From the NCBI RefSeq assembly GCF_963678635.1, contig NC_087063.1:59776759-59840758 (forward strand): a stretch of DNA of 64,000 bases. Reading direction: 5' to 3'. The position numbers and the translations under genes were made by a program. Under the pieces are notes generated by a model. The model was not told the DNA's origin and did not search any database. It saw nothing but the letters and a program-made list of their open reading frames with translations. Within the stretch, counting starts at the first letter, position 1. Each line of letters starts with the position of its first letter. The stretch is from Symsagittifera roscoffensis (taxonomy: Eukaryota > Xenacoelomorpha > Acoela > Convolutidae). Positions 37,901-45,200 of the stretch are shown here, piece by piece.

Positions 37901-38630
37901 GTGGTGTCGTCAGTTGCCTAAATATCTTCACGTGTTGTCCAATCGGCGCTCTCGCCGTCAGGAATCTTCCTGGTCTTTCTTCACGATTCCTCTCATCATG
38001 GTTCAATCTCACATCTTGCAACGGTCTTGCATTCACAGGTCCCATTGTGTTGTTGGAGGGCAGTCCCTCCAAATCGGCAAATCTCAAGGCCGTCGTGGAG
38101 CTGAAATTTATGCTAGCGGCTATCAACCAGTCTACGCCGGTTATTGAGTATAATCTGCTGACGGATAGCGTCGCTCCATTCAGCATCCTCCTTGCATCTT
38201 CAATGAAGCTTACTCTCTGTAGGTCCAGCTTCATCAGTTCGTCTTTGTATATATGCCAGGGAGACGGTATGGATCGAGACCACAACAATGAGCCCCTGCT
38301 CGGTCTCTCCTCTCGGCTGGTACTCGTCGTCTCCGATCTAGTGTCCGATCTAGATGTGCCTGCTACTTCTTCGATTGGTTGGTTGACAGGTCCTATCCTT
38401 CTCCTAGGATGAATTGTCCTCCTCATCGGTGCTTCTCCCAACCGATCCTGCACGTCTGTTCTTCGACCTGGTTCACTGGAGCTTTGTTGCCGGTAATTCG
38501 TGACGGCTGGGACCGTACCCAAGCGCGTTTCCAGGTTAGGAGGCACAAAGGTGGTGATCACCGTATCACTCACCGTTCCCTCTTCCTTCAGCACTCCTGT
38601 GTCAAAGAGTTCTGCTTCCAGCTCATCCAA
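31938..38630 (-). CDS. Giant cistron II ORF (2,230 codons), second SGNH-like domain, function unknown
   Basis: The longest open frame of the window. It begins right after a TAG with no ATG; the apparent first codon is TTG, so it is the continuation of the upstream SGNH ORF, not a separate gene. Residues ~1-110 are low complexity. About 288-495 looks like an SGNH-type Rossmann-like domain: IMVVANSEF at block I (Asn-Ser instead of Asp-Ser), FAGIND (345-349) at block III, then VVFALSPGY and YVIISAPNR strands; probably inactive. Roughly 1080-1150 is strongly acidic. Near 34505-34526 a KRKR basic patch follows SA. The last ~700 residues hold conserved Cys/His blocks (LIADCHGG, FPCHC, CGLEGHVCGGLDC). 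No signal peptide or transmembrane helix stands out, so it does not look like an envelope protein. Element A carries the same sequence in broken form. Ends with a frameshift at ~31945. Confidence 0.85.
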   Translation of the reverse strand: MDELEAELFDTGVLKEEGTVSDTVITTFVPPNLETRLGTVPAVTNYRQQSSSEPGRRTDVQDRLGEAPMRRTIHPRRRIGPVNQPIEEVAGTSRSDTRSETTSTSREERPSRGSLLWSRSIPSPWHIYKDELMKLDLQRVSFIEDARRMLNGATLSVSRLYSITGVDWLIAASINFSSTTALRFADLEGLPSNNTMGPVNARPLQDVRLNHDERNREERPGRFLTARAPIGQHVKIFRQLTTPPGHVKERVYPKLVNQDGDAQRYGGLTAIKKDEAIFAAYDKAEMRKAKIMVVANSEFVYTSKSLLWPDVIMLAAVDLDLLQSVSLAIGVQRQTEMNPITIVFAGINDHLHSRGFLSRLRDPATAENAVWPAIKDILESMGEVVDATKEGSFNKVTLRVVFALSPGYAHLADGLKFVYAMVALLSEGKHYVIISAPNRMIEMENLSPLKAELPAVWSDISNAMRGFKDHALHMLVLDEVLGLELSNFSRQLKLKPGIDDDHRVITAMSNDLWFRAMEVASEDTRRKSSLETRAHLEAMVLRTKPEANQWLYLNPRVAALGADAFQQGPVMITKIHAYLLKEVNLAENAGEKTAEFVNRMCQITLETFWTQEVKGQEGFERTDSMLEGLGAGWTASFLAKVYPKVSHYLIKEFLQAVVKVSIVELIALFVTFGAESFVKGPAILLTDGIQNLRLDGLLTLIAITHGNLGGLMKLAGCPEQMKERVRNLDMKKSTDSWNKIRDLRHTLIQYLLQQNRFGTGEDETIEREEDVRRHVGGMPLLTDLSLAMRTDPLALIRGVTEFVTVVYGPAVTFAFPDVKVEAYRRSMLHLNLISAVDGSTLNWCEQHTLRELMSEDLLFAKISEPEMTVINFDDHFCDRMGEVERGHIEVFPKLWNLRPYDKTNGEMTRVPRLTAAYHKVREETKDWGDYKKLPEAIPEFPLIRRMLLGAVSVVQTPRLRAFETNERRVGNFVGTMDPYFVGRNAAVLQYTRFAYTDQATRRRISNAATPKPGRFDEEWKGLGLAPTRMRGMTELPEASLILTSVKKEMKVGGILQTRTFLAPFGCEEIKVVHGEEEDKSAGTLLIPRFQEEADNDEQGPSSPNKDEPEGNDGQDGSRQTEEPMQQDQAGGEDDRASTGGTSSLDFNIFSDLENNADTLETTEPADEGISTLEPPSAFMEMKRNLPESSSPGNSRNNDQRILMESPRRRRIEASARVPFLGTLPEEEWEVHHRDHESRTGCKLDRVAFMEEVWTVIQSYGTQSILKTGLNQPLMREVLDKLDECEGRLSELLIDSATDESEANSPIKMTPQDDEGEVVYLSRTRRGTMRSKMVIDKINAMKMKLGSRVMPRRIGKTKVDSEISMKAGNSAKRKRVEEVMDLGQGDYQLSGTDRILTDIAMVPPILMAGIKSTGYKSKRSDRTLTGATLEMEILSQCGESKMRDFKPSPMNHGKGSVAGQLTPVEYNRLTVSETVSMDEPTGGYMEMLEYRNSARGYVMALEDEKAMEGYLEMMLQGTTLKQKAYGTLASSDVEAETIEQLVSLPWKAVVLRYFEEEMRTTPRIHALVAVPYVRTELQLRFAWCMMGLTREEYDSEERKRSKEEKVFLMTNLRDLIVQEGAAVACAKRRDALCFIRFLIEQISVPALNTCVKMLREGDERTKALFLLAILDMQQSKPMRVNMKEPEELEPMKKIDEIRRFSNKELRLTKESMGALPKSSEYCGPIKKKSYSYVSGIIGIAYNPFLSEDIRDCFFDYEQAVLLRFWTSRIVTIKSVNNPQAKLRLVLEEEVTAPSVPKSDKRVEFGLGFSDELLRTSLMAVWELMRPSWCPSPNADSILRATQDVQRELNADCNLRDLNIIYNVMITASKSNGEDKVELPGWGPEDWVKPGSCLAEVCGLEGHVCGGLDCVKTLEKQHKQLTVLFGNVVMKARTETELIADCHGGTDVNLVTALGFYSMFGSLESLLNLEQKHEMVTAISVEVFPGVLQTEQKYIGKWREAIETEMNIRHSETYCRPSGARYLVGSTLAPMCKSRYPVHFVAVDVKSTRTIVDQAFSVPKCVRLARMSEKSYELLGKMFSAIPERTKEELESILGKKFMGYVSGNFSDFEKQKQRGSTVTDYNAVDENDEIHRVMMEVEPLLEASGKRNWRSIMLKHDEFPCHCLLQTWWYPKRSNLMLIWDSEELLSMGLPDSLQPVTIVIVGVMMAIRWLEAHVRENNRQEARRENTCGN

Positions 38631-38737
38631 CCGTTCTTGGAAGACTCGATTCTACCAAGCCTGTCCTTCGATGCTGTCGAAGTGGATGCCATCCGTGGTC
38701 AGTCTGGCTTGATCCATGGCTCTCAATTCATGTTCAA
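38631..38737 (-). pseudogene. SGNH block V segment between two lesions
   Basis: The SGNH ORF ends at 38738 through a one-base loss. In the next frame the sequence continues with a TTDGIHF segment (the D-x-x-H of SGNH block V, about 38680-38697), then a TAG at about 38652-38654 inside a W-x-N-x-V-F-Q block that is open in element A. After the TAG the frame is that of the giant ORF. Both lesions separate parts of one ancestral polyprotein. Confidence 0.75.
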
Positions 38738-40351
38738 TTACATGAGGATCATTCTTCCGGCATTTCGATTTGCTAGGTTTCTCAAGATGTTGTTCCATCT
38801 CATGACTCCCTCGTTGTGCCTTCTTCCTGAGGCTGTTAGGCTTCTTGCGTTCATTGGCACCGTGCAAACGGTCAGCACCGCGCAACTGAACTTCTGCCAG
38901 AGAGTAGTGAACAAACACACCATCATTGACTCCCACAGTGCTTCCTGCTCGTCTGATCCTCTGGAGATATCATTCGTCCCGACTAAGATCATCACATTGG
39001 GTATCTTCCCTGGATTCATCAGTTCCACCATCCGATATAATTGGGCAATCGTCACGCCTCCAAAGGCCATCACCGTGGTGACCCATGAGGTCCTCAAATT
39101 CGACAGCACTCTGACTAAGCTGTCTCCCAATATCAGGTGAGATGTCCCGAGTGGTGGTTGCTGCAGGTTCACAGCCGGGCTCCAGGTAGCTCGATTGAAG
39201 CAGGCTCTCGGATCTGTCTCCGGAACTCCCGTGAAATTATACTTCAATTGATTATTCTTCTGCACGTCTATTATACGAGACACTTTCTTCGCTGGCATCT
39301 TCCGTACTTTCCTCTCTGGGATTCTCGAGCTCCCCATGAGTGGTGTCACGTTACTTATCCCTTGTCTGATCACTGTCTGGGAGAGTTGTACTCTGCCCGT
39401 ATCGTCAATCGTTCCATAGGGTGCAGTCACCCCGGAACCTGGTGCATTCTTGTTAGCGACCAATTGTCCAGCTGTCTCTATCAGTTTTCTCACTGTCTGT
39501 TCCACGACGGGATCACCCAAGGTGTCACTAGGATCCGGGATTGTTACTCGGTTCGTCTCTGCTGGAAGCCGTGTCTCCGTTGTTTGACTCATTTCTCGAG
39601 GTGTCAAGAGCTCCATCGGGGACTGCCCACGAGGAATATCCCTTGCAGGTATCACTTTCTCAATGGCCGTTGTCAACGCCGCCTGTTCCGATCGCTCTTT
39701 GTATTCCTGCCTTAAGCGTTCGAGCTCTTGACCCTGCTTTTTGTTGCAGTCTTCAAACAACTTTCTCCACATGTCCCGGTCTTCCTCCATCGCCAGCACG
39801 GTCTTCGTCATATCGTCTAACTCCTTCTCCGTACTTTTCAGCTGATCGTTCATCTCGTCCAGATCTTGTATGGTTTGGTTCGTCTGAACCTTCTGTGTTA
39901 CTTTCGCCCTTTTTGGTGGCACAGCTGCTCTCAGTTGTGAACCAGACGAGGTCGCCTCGCTGTTCATCTCCCGATGCATTCTCGTCAGCCCAGCTTTAGG
40001 CTTAGAGGGCATTGGCATCTCACCTGGTTGGTAAGTCCTAGAACTTCCCAATCCAGGTTCATTCGCCAAGTCACTCCCTGAGAGAGCCCCGTTTCTCCAC
40101 CTCATCACTCTCATGTTCGGGCGGTCTAGTACTCCTCTTTCTCCATATGCTGCCATCAACAGGACTTCCGTGGGGCGGTCCCCACGGTTGTCGTGCCCCA
40201 AGATGTTGATCAGGGCGGTCAGCAACATGACCACCTCTGGGTCCTCCAGAGCGAAGTCTCGTTCGATCAGCCGACGATAGATCGCATCTACCATCGGTCC
40301 TACATATGCTTCTGCCAGGTCCATCAATTCATCCAGGTTGAAATTGTCCAT
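38738..40351 (-). CDS. Cistron II N-terminal part with SGNH/GDSL hydrolase domain
   Basis: 537 codons from ATG at 40349-40351. Residues 1-70 form a helical N-terminal region shared with element A (NRGDRPTEVLLM). About 155-225 is a charged coiled coil; 230-390 is low complexity. An SGNH hydrolase domain starts near residue 402: HLILGDSLVRVL (catalytic Ser 411), AFGGVTIAQL (block II Gly), MILVGTNDISRG (block III, 458-461). Block V lies downstream in another frame. SGNH enzymes are serine esterases/lipases; such domains are known in ORF1 of some CR1-like LINEs and in extra ORFs of some rotifer retroelements. Substrate unknown. It is separated from Pol by 401 nt, so it is expressed by a second mRNA or reinitiation. 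All catalytic blocks are preserved across B. Confidence 0.85.
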   Translation of the reverse strand: MDNFNLDELMDLAEAYVGPMVDAIYRRLIERDFALEDPEVVMLLTALINILGHDNRGDRPTEVLLMAAYGERGVLDRPNMRVMRWRNGALSGSDLANEPGLGSSRTYQPGEMPMPSKPKAGLTRMHREMNSEATSSGSQLRAAVPPKRAKVTQKVQTNQTIQDLDEMNDQLKSTEKELDDMTKTVLAMEEDRDMWRKLFEDCNKKQGQELERLRQEYKERSEQAALTTAIEKVIPARDIPRGQSPMELLTPREMSQTTETRLPAETNRVTIPDPSDTLGDPVVEQTVRKLIETAGQLVANKNAPGSGVTAPYGTIDDTGRVQLSQTVIRQGISNVTPLMGSSRIPERKVRKMPAKKVSRIIDVQKNNQLKYNFTGVPETDPRACFNRATWSPAVNLQQPPLGTSHLILGDSLVRVLSNLRTSWVTTVMAFGGVTIAQLYRMVELMNPGKIPNVMILVGTNDISRGSDEQEALWESMMVCLFTTLWQKFSCAVLTVCTVPMNARSLTASGRRHNEGVMRWNNILRNLANRNAGRMILM

Positions 40352-40752
40352 ACTGTTCTTTCCAAGTTTGATTTTGATTCAATTTGATAATTTGACTCAA
40401 GTGAGTAATTTAAACGATCAATCAAGATCTAGAAAAGAGATCACGAATGTCACACTTGTCAGTTTCACCTTAACATATATCGTTAAAACTTGCTTAAAAC
40501 AGTTCAGATAAAAAGATATTTATCCTAAAATTTATTAAAATCAATTGGTTTCTAAAATTTTGGAATTCGACCTAAGATTGGACAGTCCAAACTTTGGATC
40601 TATTCTCAAGATCGTCATTTAGTTGTTCATGGTCACTAACGCCTACTTACCCATGATCTTAATAACCTAACACATAACATAACATAACATAACACACATA
40701 TCACATATTACCTGCAACTTGGTCTTTGGCCTAACACCCTCTCGCACATCAC
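40352..40752 (-). other. Element B intercistronic region
   Basis: No gene. Contains tandem TTATG units on the minus strand (about 40674-40693) followed by TGTTAG, a possible 3' splice acceptor. Similar units lie in element A at the same place. It must hold whatever signal allows expression of cistron II. Confidence 0.6.
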
Positions 40753-42204
40753 TCAGCCTATACTTAAGTAATATTTCTTATGTAGATACACTTGTATGTT
40801 CGTATCAGAGAATATCACGTGTACAAGCGCGTACAATTCCCGAGGATGCAGTCTTCCTCTATTTGGATCGTACACTGGAAGCGAGAGCTCCTTCACGTCC
40901 ATTTCCACAAGGAAGTCCCTCAGCCTCGTCAAAGACAAGACTAGGTTTTCTGGGTCCACGTGCTGCTTCTCCGTCGCCCTCGTTACCAAGAAGCACAAGT
41001 ACTTTCCCGGTATCTGCGACACCGCCGGAGGTAAGGCTGCTACGCCCCCTATCCCTGGTCTTTGCTTCCAAAGGAATTCCACGTTTTTGTATTCCCTCTT
41101 AAAATCTGCCGCTAGCGCCGTCCTAAAACTCATGTCTGCGGTGATTGCTACCGCACATGTTCTGTTTGTGAGTATGAAATCACTGTCTGTTAGCATTATG
41201 TTACTAGAATATTCATTTGGTAAATTAAAATATGACTCAACTACCCTGCCTATGTCAGGTTTCTTAGGTTCTTCGCCTGTTTCTGCTTCTAAGTCTCCTG
41301 TTTCTCTTGCTATTCTTAATTTTTTTATTATCAAGTTTTCAGTGTGGGTAAGTCCTACCCCCACTCCCCGGACAAAAATATCCATCGGCGTCCCCGTCGA
41401 TCGCATACCGGGTATTAAGTCAAGATTAGAAGCTGGAATGAGTAGTCGTCCTTCCTGGGCAGCCCAGGAAGGATCATCTCGTTCGGTCTTAATGTATTTC
41501 GCGCTTTCACGATCTACGTCTTGAATCGTAACGCTGGTCTCTTTAGGGTCTGATGTCATTTCGTTCAGCCACTCTAAGACACGCAGGTTCGTCTGGTCTT
41601 GTTCATATGACTGCTGTTGCTCATCGTCAAATTCTACCTCGGGTTTCGACCAATCGTCAACCCACTCATCGTTATGATCATCGACTATGTCAATGTCTTG
41701 TGACATAGTTATTTCTTCTAAACCCACTACTTCCTCCACTACTTTCTTCAGATCTATCCCATCCACTACAAAGTCGTCACCGTAAGGGTTGTATTTCTTT
41801 CTTGGTCTCGTCTCATCCTTCTGACGAGTCTGAATCGTGAACGGAAGATCTGGTTCCAAGTTCTTGGGAACCTCTGTCTGTTCGGGATCCTGCCAATCCT
41901 CTTCTGCGTAGGGTAAGGTTTCATCGTCCGCTTCGATCTTTTCGTTTGGATCCAGGTCCAGCGGTGTATCCGTACCTTCCTCTACGATTTCGTTTCCATC
42001 GTTCTTCTCCCTGGTGCCTTTTTCATTGACCTCACAAGCAGGATCCATCATTAGATAATCCCCTTCTTCCATGTCTGCAGGTATACACCAGTCTTCTGTC
42101 GATGGATTGTGTGGCTTGATGTTTTCGTAGTGGGCGGCTCGGCCAGTACTCAGTCTATAAAAGCGTCCCTCTTGGTGCACCTCTGTAATCATGAAGGGTC
42201 CCCT
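40753..42204 (-). CDS. Integrase tail plus Pol C-terminal extension with macro-like domain
   Basis: Same frame as integrase but separated by one TGA (42205-42207). First ATG at 42190-42192. Residues 1-29 finish the integrase GPF module (FYRLSTGRAAHYENIKPHN). Residues 40-330 are an acidic extension. Residues ~330-471 (about 41205-40780) read as a macro domain: TDSDFILTNRTCAVAITADM, ALAADFKREY, GGVAALP, GKYLCFLVTR, LTRLRDFLVE, LSLPVYDPNRGRL and VHVIFSDTNIQVY. This follows the strand/helix order of TARG1/Poa1-type ADP-ribose-binding domains. The lysine of VTK in A is Arg here, and the glycine-rich catalytic loop is replaced by YDPNRG, so ADP-ribose binding without hydrolysis is the likelier role. 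Conserved in A. I know of no macro domain in a gypsy Pol. Confidence 0.78.
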   Translation of the reverse strand, partial: RGPFMITEVHQEGRFYRLSTGRAAHYENIKPHNPSTEDWCIPADMEEGDYLMMDPACEVNEKGTREKNDGNEIVEEGTDTPLDLDPNEKIEADDETLPYAEEDWQDPEQTEVPKNLEPDLPFTIQTRQKDETRPRKKYNPYGDDFVVDGIDLKKVVEEVVGLEEITMSQDIDIVDDHNDEWVDDWSKPEVEFDDEQQQSYEQDQTNLRVLEWLNEMTSDPKETSVTIQDVDRESAKYIKTERDDPSWAAQEGRLLIPASNLDLIPGMRSTGTPMDIFVRGVGVGLTHTENLIIKKLRIARETGDLEAETGEEPKKPDIGRVVESYFNLPNEYSSNIMLTDSDFILTNRTCAVAITADMSFRTALAADFKREYKNVEFLWKQRPGIGGVAALPPAVSQIPGKYLCFLVTRATEKQHVDPENLVLSLTRLRDFLVEMDVKELSLPVYDPNRGRLHPRELYALVHVIFSDTNIQVYLHKKYYLSIG

Positions 42205-45200
42205 TCATTTCTTTAGAAGCTTCTTTGTCCCTTTCGGTGGTATAACGTTCTGAAGTACCCATACGTAGTCTCCCACCGAGTAAGCCTTTGCACCAGCTGC
42301 TTTCTCGTCGAATCTTTTCCTCTGCCTTGCCTGTGCCTGCTGAGTGTTTCGTCTACACAAATCGTTCAACTCCTGTTGGCGTTTGATCACATTCCTCACG
42401 TAGACCTGTGGGGACGTTTTATTTCCCTCATATTCTGGGTAGAAGAATGTCAAGGGTAAAGACTTCTCGTGTCCCGTCAGCATCATGTGTGGACTAACTC
42501 CAGTGGTGGAGTGTTGCGTGCTATTATAAGCTCCCATCACCTGTGGAAGGTATCTGTCCCAATGGGTCATGTACCTGGAACAATATACCCTCAGCATCGA
42601 CACTAACGTCCTATTCTGTCTTTCCACTAAGCCATTCGTCTGAGGGTGGTATGTCGTGGAGTGAGCCTGAGCGACTTGTGACCGTCTCATAAGCTCTTTC
42701 GTAAGCTCGCCTACGAAAGCCGTTCCATTGTCCGATTGAAACGTCATTGGACAACCATGTCTTGCTATCCACGTATTGATCAGGTGGTCGCATGTCTCTT
42801 CCGCCGAGGCAGTTATGCAGGGCACGGCCTCTGCATACTTCGTGAAGTGATCTATCATGACCAAGACTTGGTTGTAACCGCTGTCTGTCATGCATATCTT
42901 CTGGTGATCTATCTGCACCACCTCGTTGAATTCAGACGACTCAATCAATTGTAAAGGAAATCGCAACTTCCTAGGATCCTTGACCTGTTGGCATGACAGA
43001 CATGCTGTCACCCATTTCTCGCATGCCTTTTTCATCCCAGGCCACTCAAAGCGCTTCAGGATCCTCTGATACACTTTGTCGATCCCTTGATGGCCCATCT
43101 GATCATGCGACCTGAATAATAGTTCTGTCTGATAGAGTTGCGGCAACACTATCGCGTTATATTTGTATAAGACCTTCTCTTCTTCTCTTCTCCTGCAAGC
43201 CACGATCCCGTCCTTGTTCAGATATAATCTCCCCTCCTTCTGCATGAAGTATTGTCTCAGGATCCTATAGCTGTCTTCTTCCAGGTCACCTTTGTCTGGT
43301 GCACCGTTTTCTATCCACTTTTTTAGGTTGCTTGTCATGCGATCATTTCTCTGCGCCCTTAGAAGGTCCGAGAGTCTGTATCTCGCCTTCAAGTACGTCT
43401 TCATGACCCTCATCTGACTATTCAGCTCGTTGGGCTGATGTGTGTCTTCTTCCATCTTAACACACCAAATCTTCGCCAACGGTTGTGTTTCTTGCTGAAA
43501 CGGTTGAAGATCAGTCCTGACTGCCTCTTTCTGTGGCAATAAGCTCATCGACCGCTTTGATACTGCTATTGTTTCTAAGTCATCCGCTGCGTTGTCAAAG
43601 ACTCTTTCGCTTGGTATTAGGTAGCGATCACTGTCAGGATCCTGGTACACTTCTCTGTCCAGGTCCCTCGCCCGAGTTTCCACTAGTAGCGTGTGTATCG
43701 CTAGTTCTGACAGTTCTGATCCCGAGGTCGAATTCCTGTCGGAATAGGTATCCATTACTGAGTTTCGGGAATCATCATCCGTCGAAGAGGTTGTGCTGGA
43801 GACTGCGCTCTCCTCCAGATCATGTCTGTACTTTCTTCGCATCCATCTGAACTCCCCGGACAAAACCTTGTTCTCTAGGTCCTGTTTGTCATCAGGAATT
43901 TCCTCGTTTATCTCGGACTCCCCGGACAAATTTTCTTGTCCCGGGTGTTGATCTTGTGATCTTTGATCTTTCTCTTTATCCTTCTCCCCGGACAAATAGT
44001 CTTGCAGCCGATTTTGTTCTACAACTTCACCCTCTTTATCCCGGTCTACAAAGGTGACAGTTTTCTTTTGCTTGCCGCTCTCCTGTCCTTTCTGTCCGTA
44101 GGAAGTACTGGTTAAAATCTCTTGGGGTATTGAGGATACTAGTTGCTGAACTATTGTCCTACAATCCCTCTCGTTCTCTTCGTGTTGTCGTCTGGACGGC
44201 ATGATCTTGACCTTCTCACTGACTGTTAGCGATGCCACTGCTGCTGTCCACTCGGGGTTATCTCTGGTCACTTCTCTTTCTAACAATCCACCCAGCATCC
44301 GCATCACTTGGGGTGTGACTTGCACCGTTTTATCCAATAATGAGAGGCTGTTTATATTCATGCGAGAGAGTTCTTCCTGGACCAGGTTCGAGCGCAGCAT
44401 TAGATCCAAGGGGACCGGGTCCTCCTTTGACAGGATCTTTATCTCGGCTGCTCTCTCTACAGGTAACTCAGGGTGCCCTGGAATTGGATGTCCAGACTTA
44501 TCCAACCATCTCGTTAAGGGAAGCGCCTCATAAGTTTCTTTGTCCAGAAACGAGAATCCCTCCTTTATTTCCGCCTGATTGGCCTGCTTCTGCTCCAATC
44601 TTTCATAGAACTCAGTTTTCTTACTGAGGCTGTCAGCATTCTGGTGTTTATCACGCATCCTATGTTCGATTATCATATGGTAGCCATCCAGTCTTACTAT
44701 CCATCTACCAATATAATTCTGATCCATCGAGTAGGTCTTCAACCAGGATAACGCTCTGTTGTCCACGCGTAACTTGAAGGGAGCGCTCCCCAAGTATGCA
44801 CGGTACTTCTCCACGAAGGTGACTACTGCAAACATTTCTGCTTTTGGTGCGCCATATTTCATCTCTGTGTCACTCAAGACTTTGCTGCTGTATGCAATGG
44901 GACGGAGAACTGTTCTTCCGTTCCATTCTTGCTCTTGATGCAATATTCCTGAGATGGCCACCACCGATGCGTCTGTGTCAAGAACATACATGCCCTTTTC
45001 TGTAGGCATGCCCAGCACTGGCGCTTCGCATAGTTCCCGCTTTATGTTCTCGAAAGCAACTTGTGCCTCATCGTTCCATTCGAACTTCTTCCCTTTGTTG
45101 CGCATCAGCTTCTGCATCGGATACACCTTGTCCGCATATCCTTTAATGAATTCACGGTAGTAATTGGCAAACCCTAGGAAGCTCATGAGCTGTGTGTCCG

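Noticed and set aside
31408-40351. Cistron II as a retroviral envelope gene
   Set aside because: No signal peptide, furin-like site followed by fusion peptide, or C-terminal membrane anchor recognised; content is SGNH-like and unknown.
40796-41524. 242-codon plus-strand ORF
   Set aside because: Antisense to the macro-domain region of element B; no family features, while the minus-strand frame is conserved in A.
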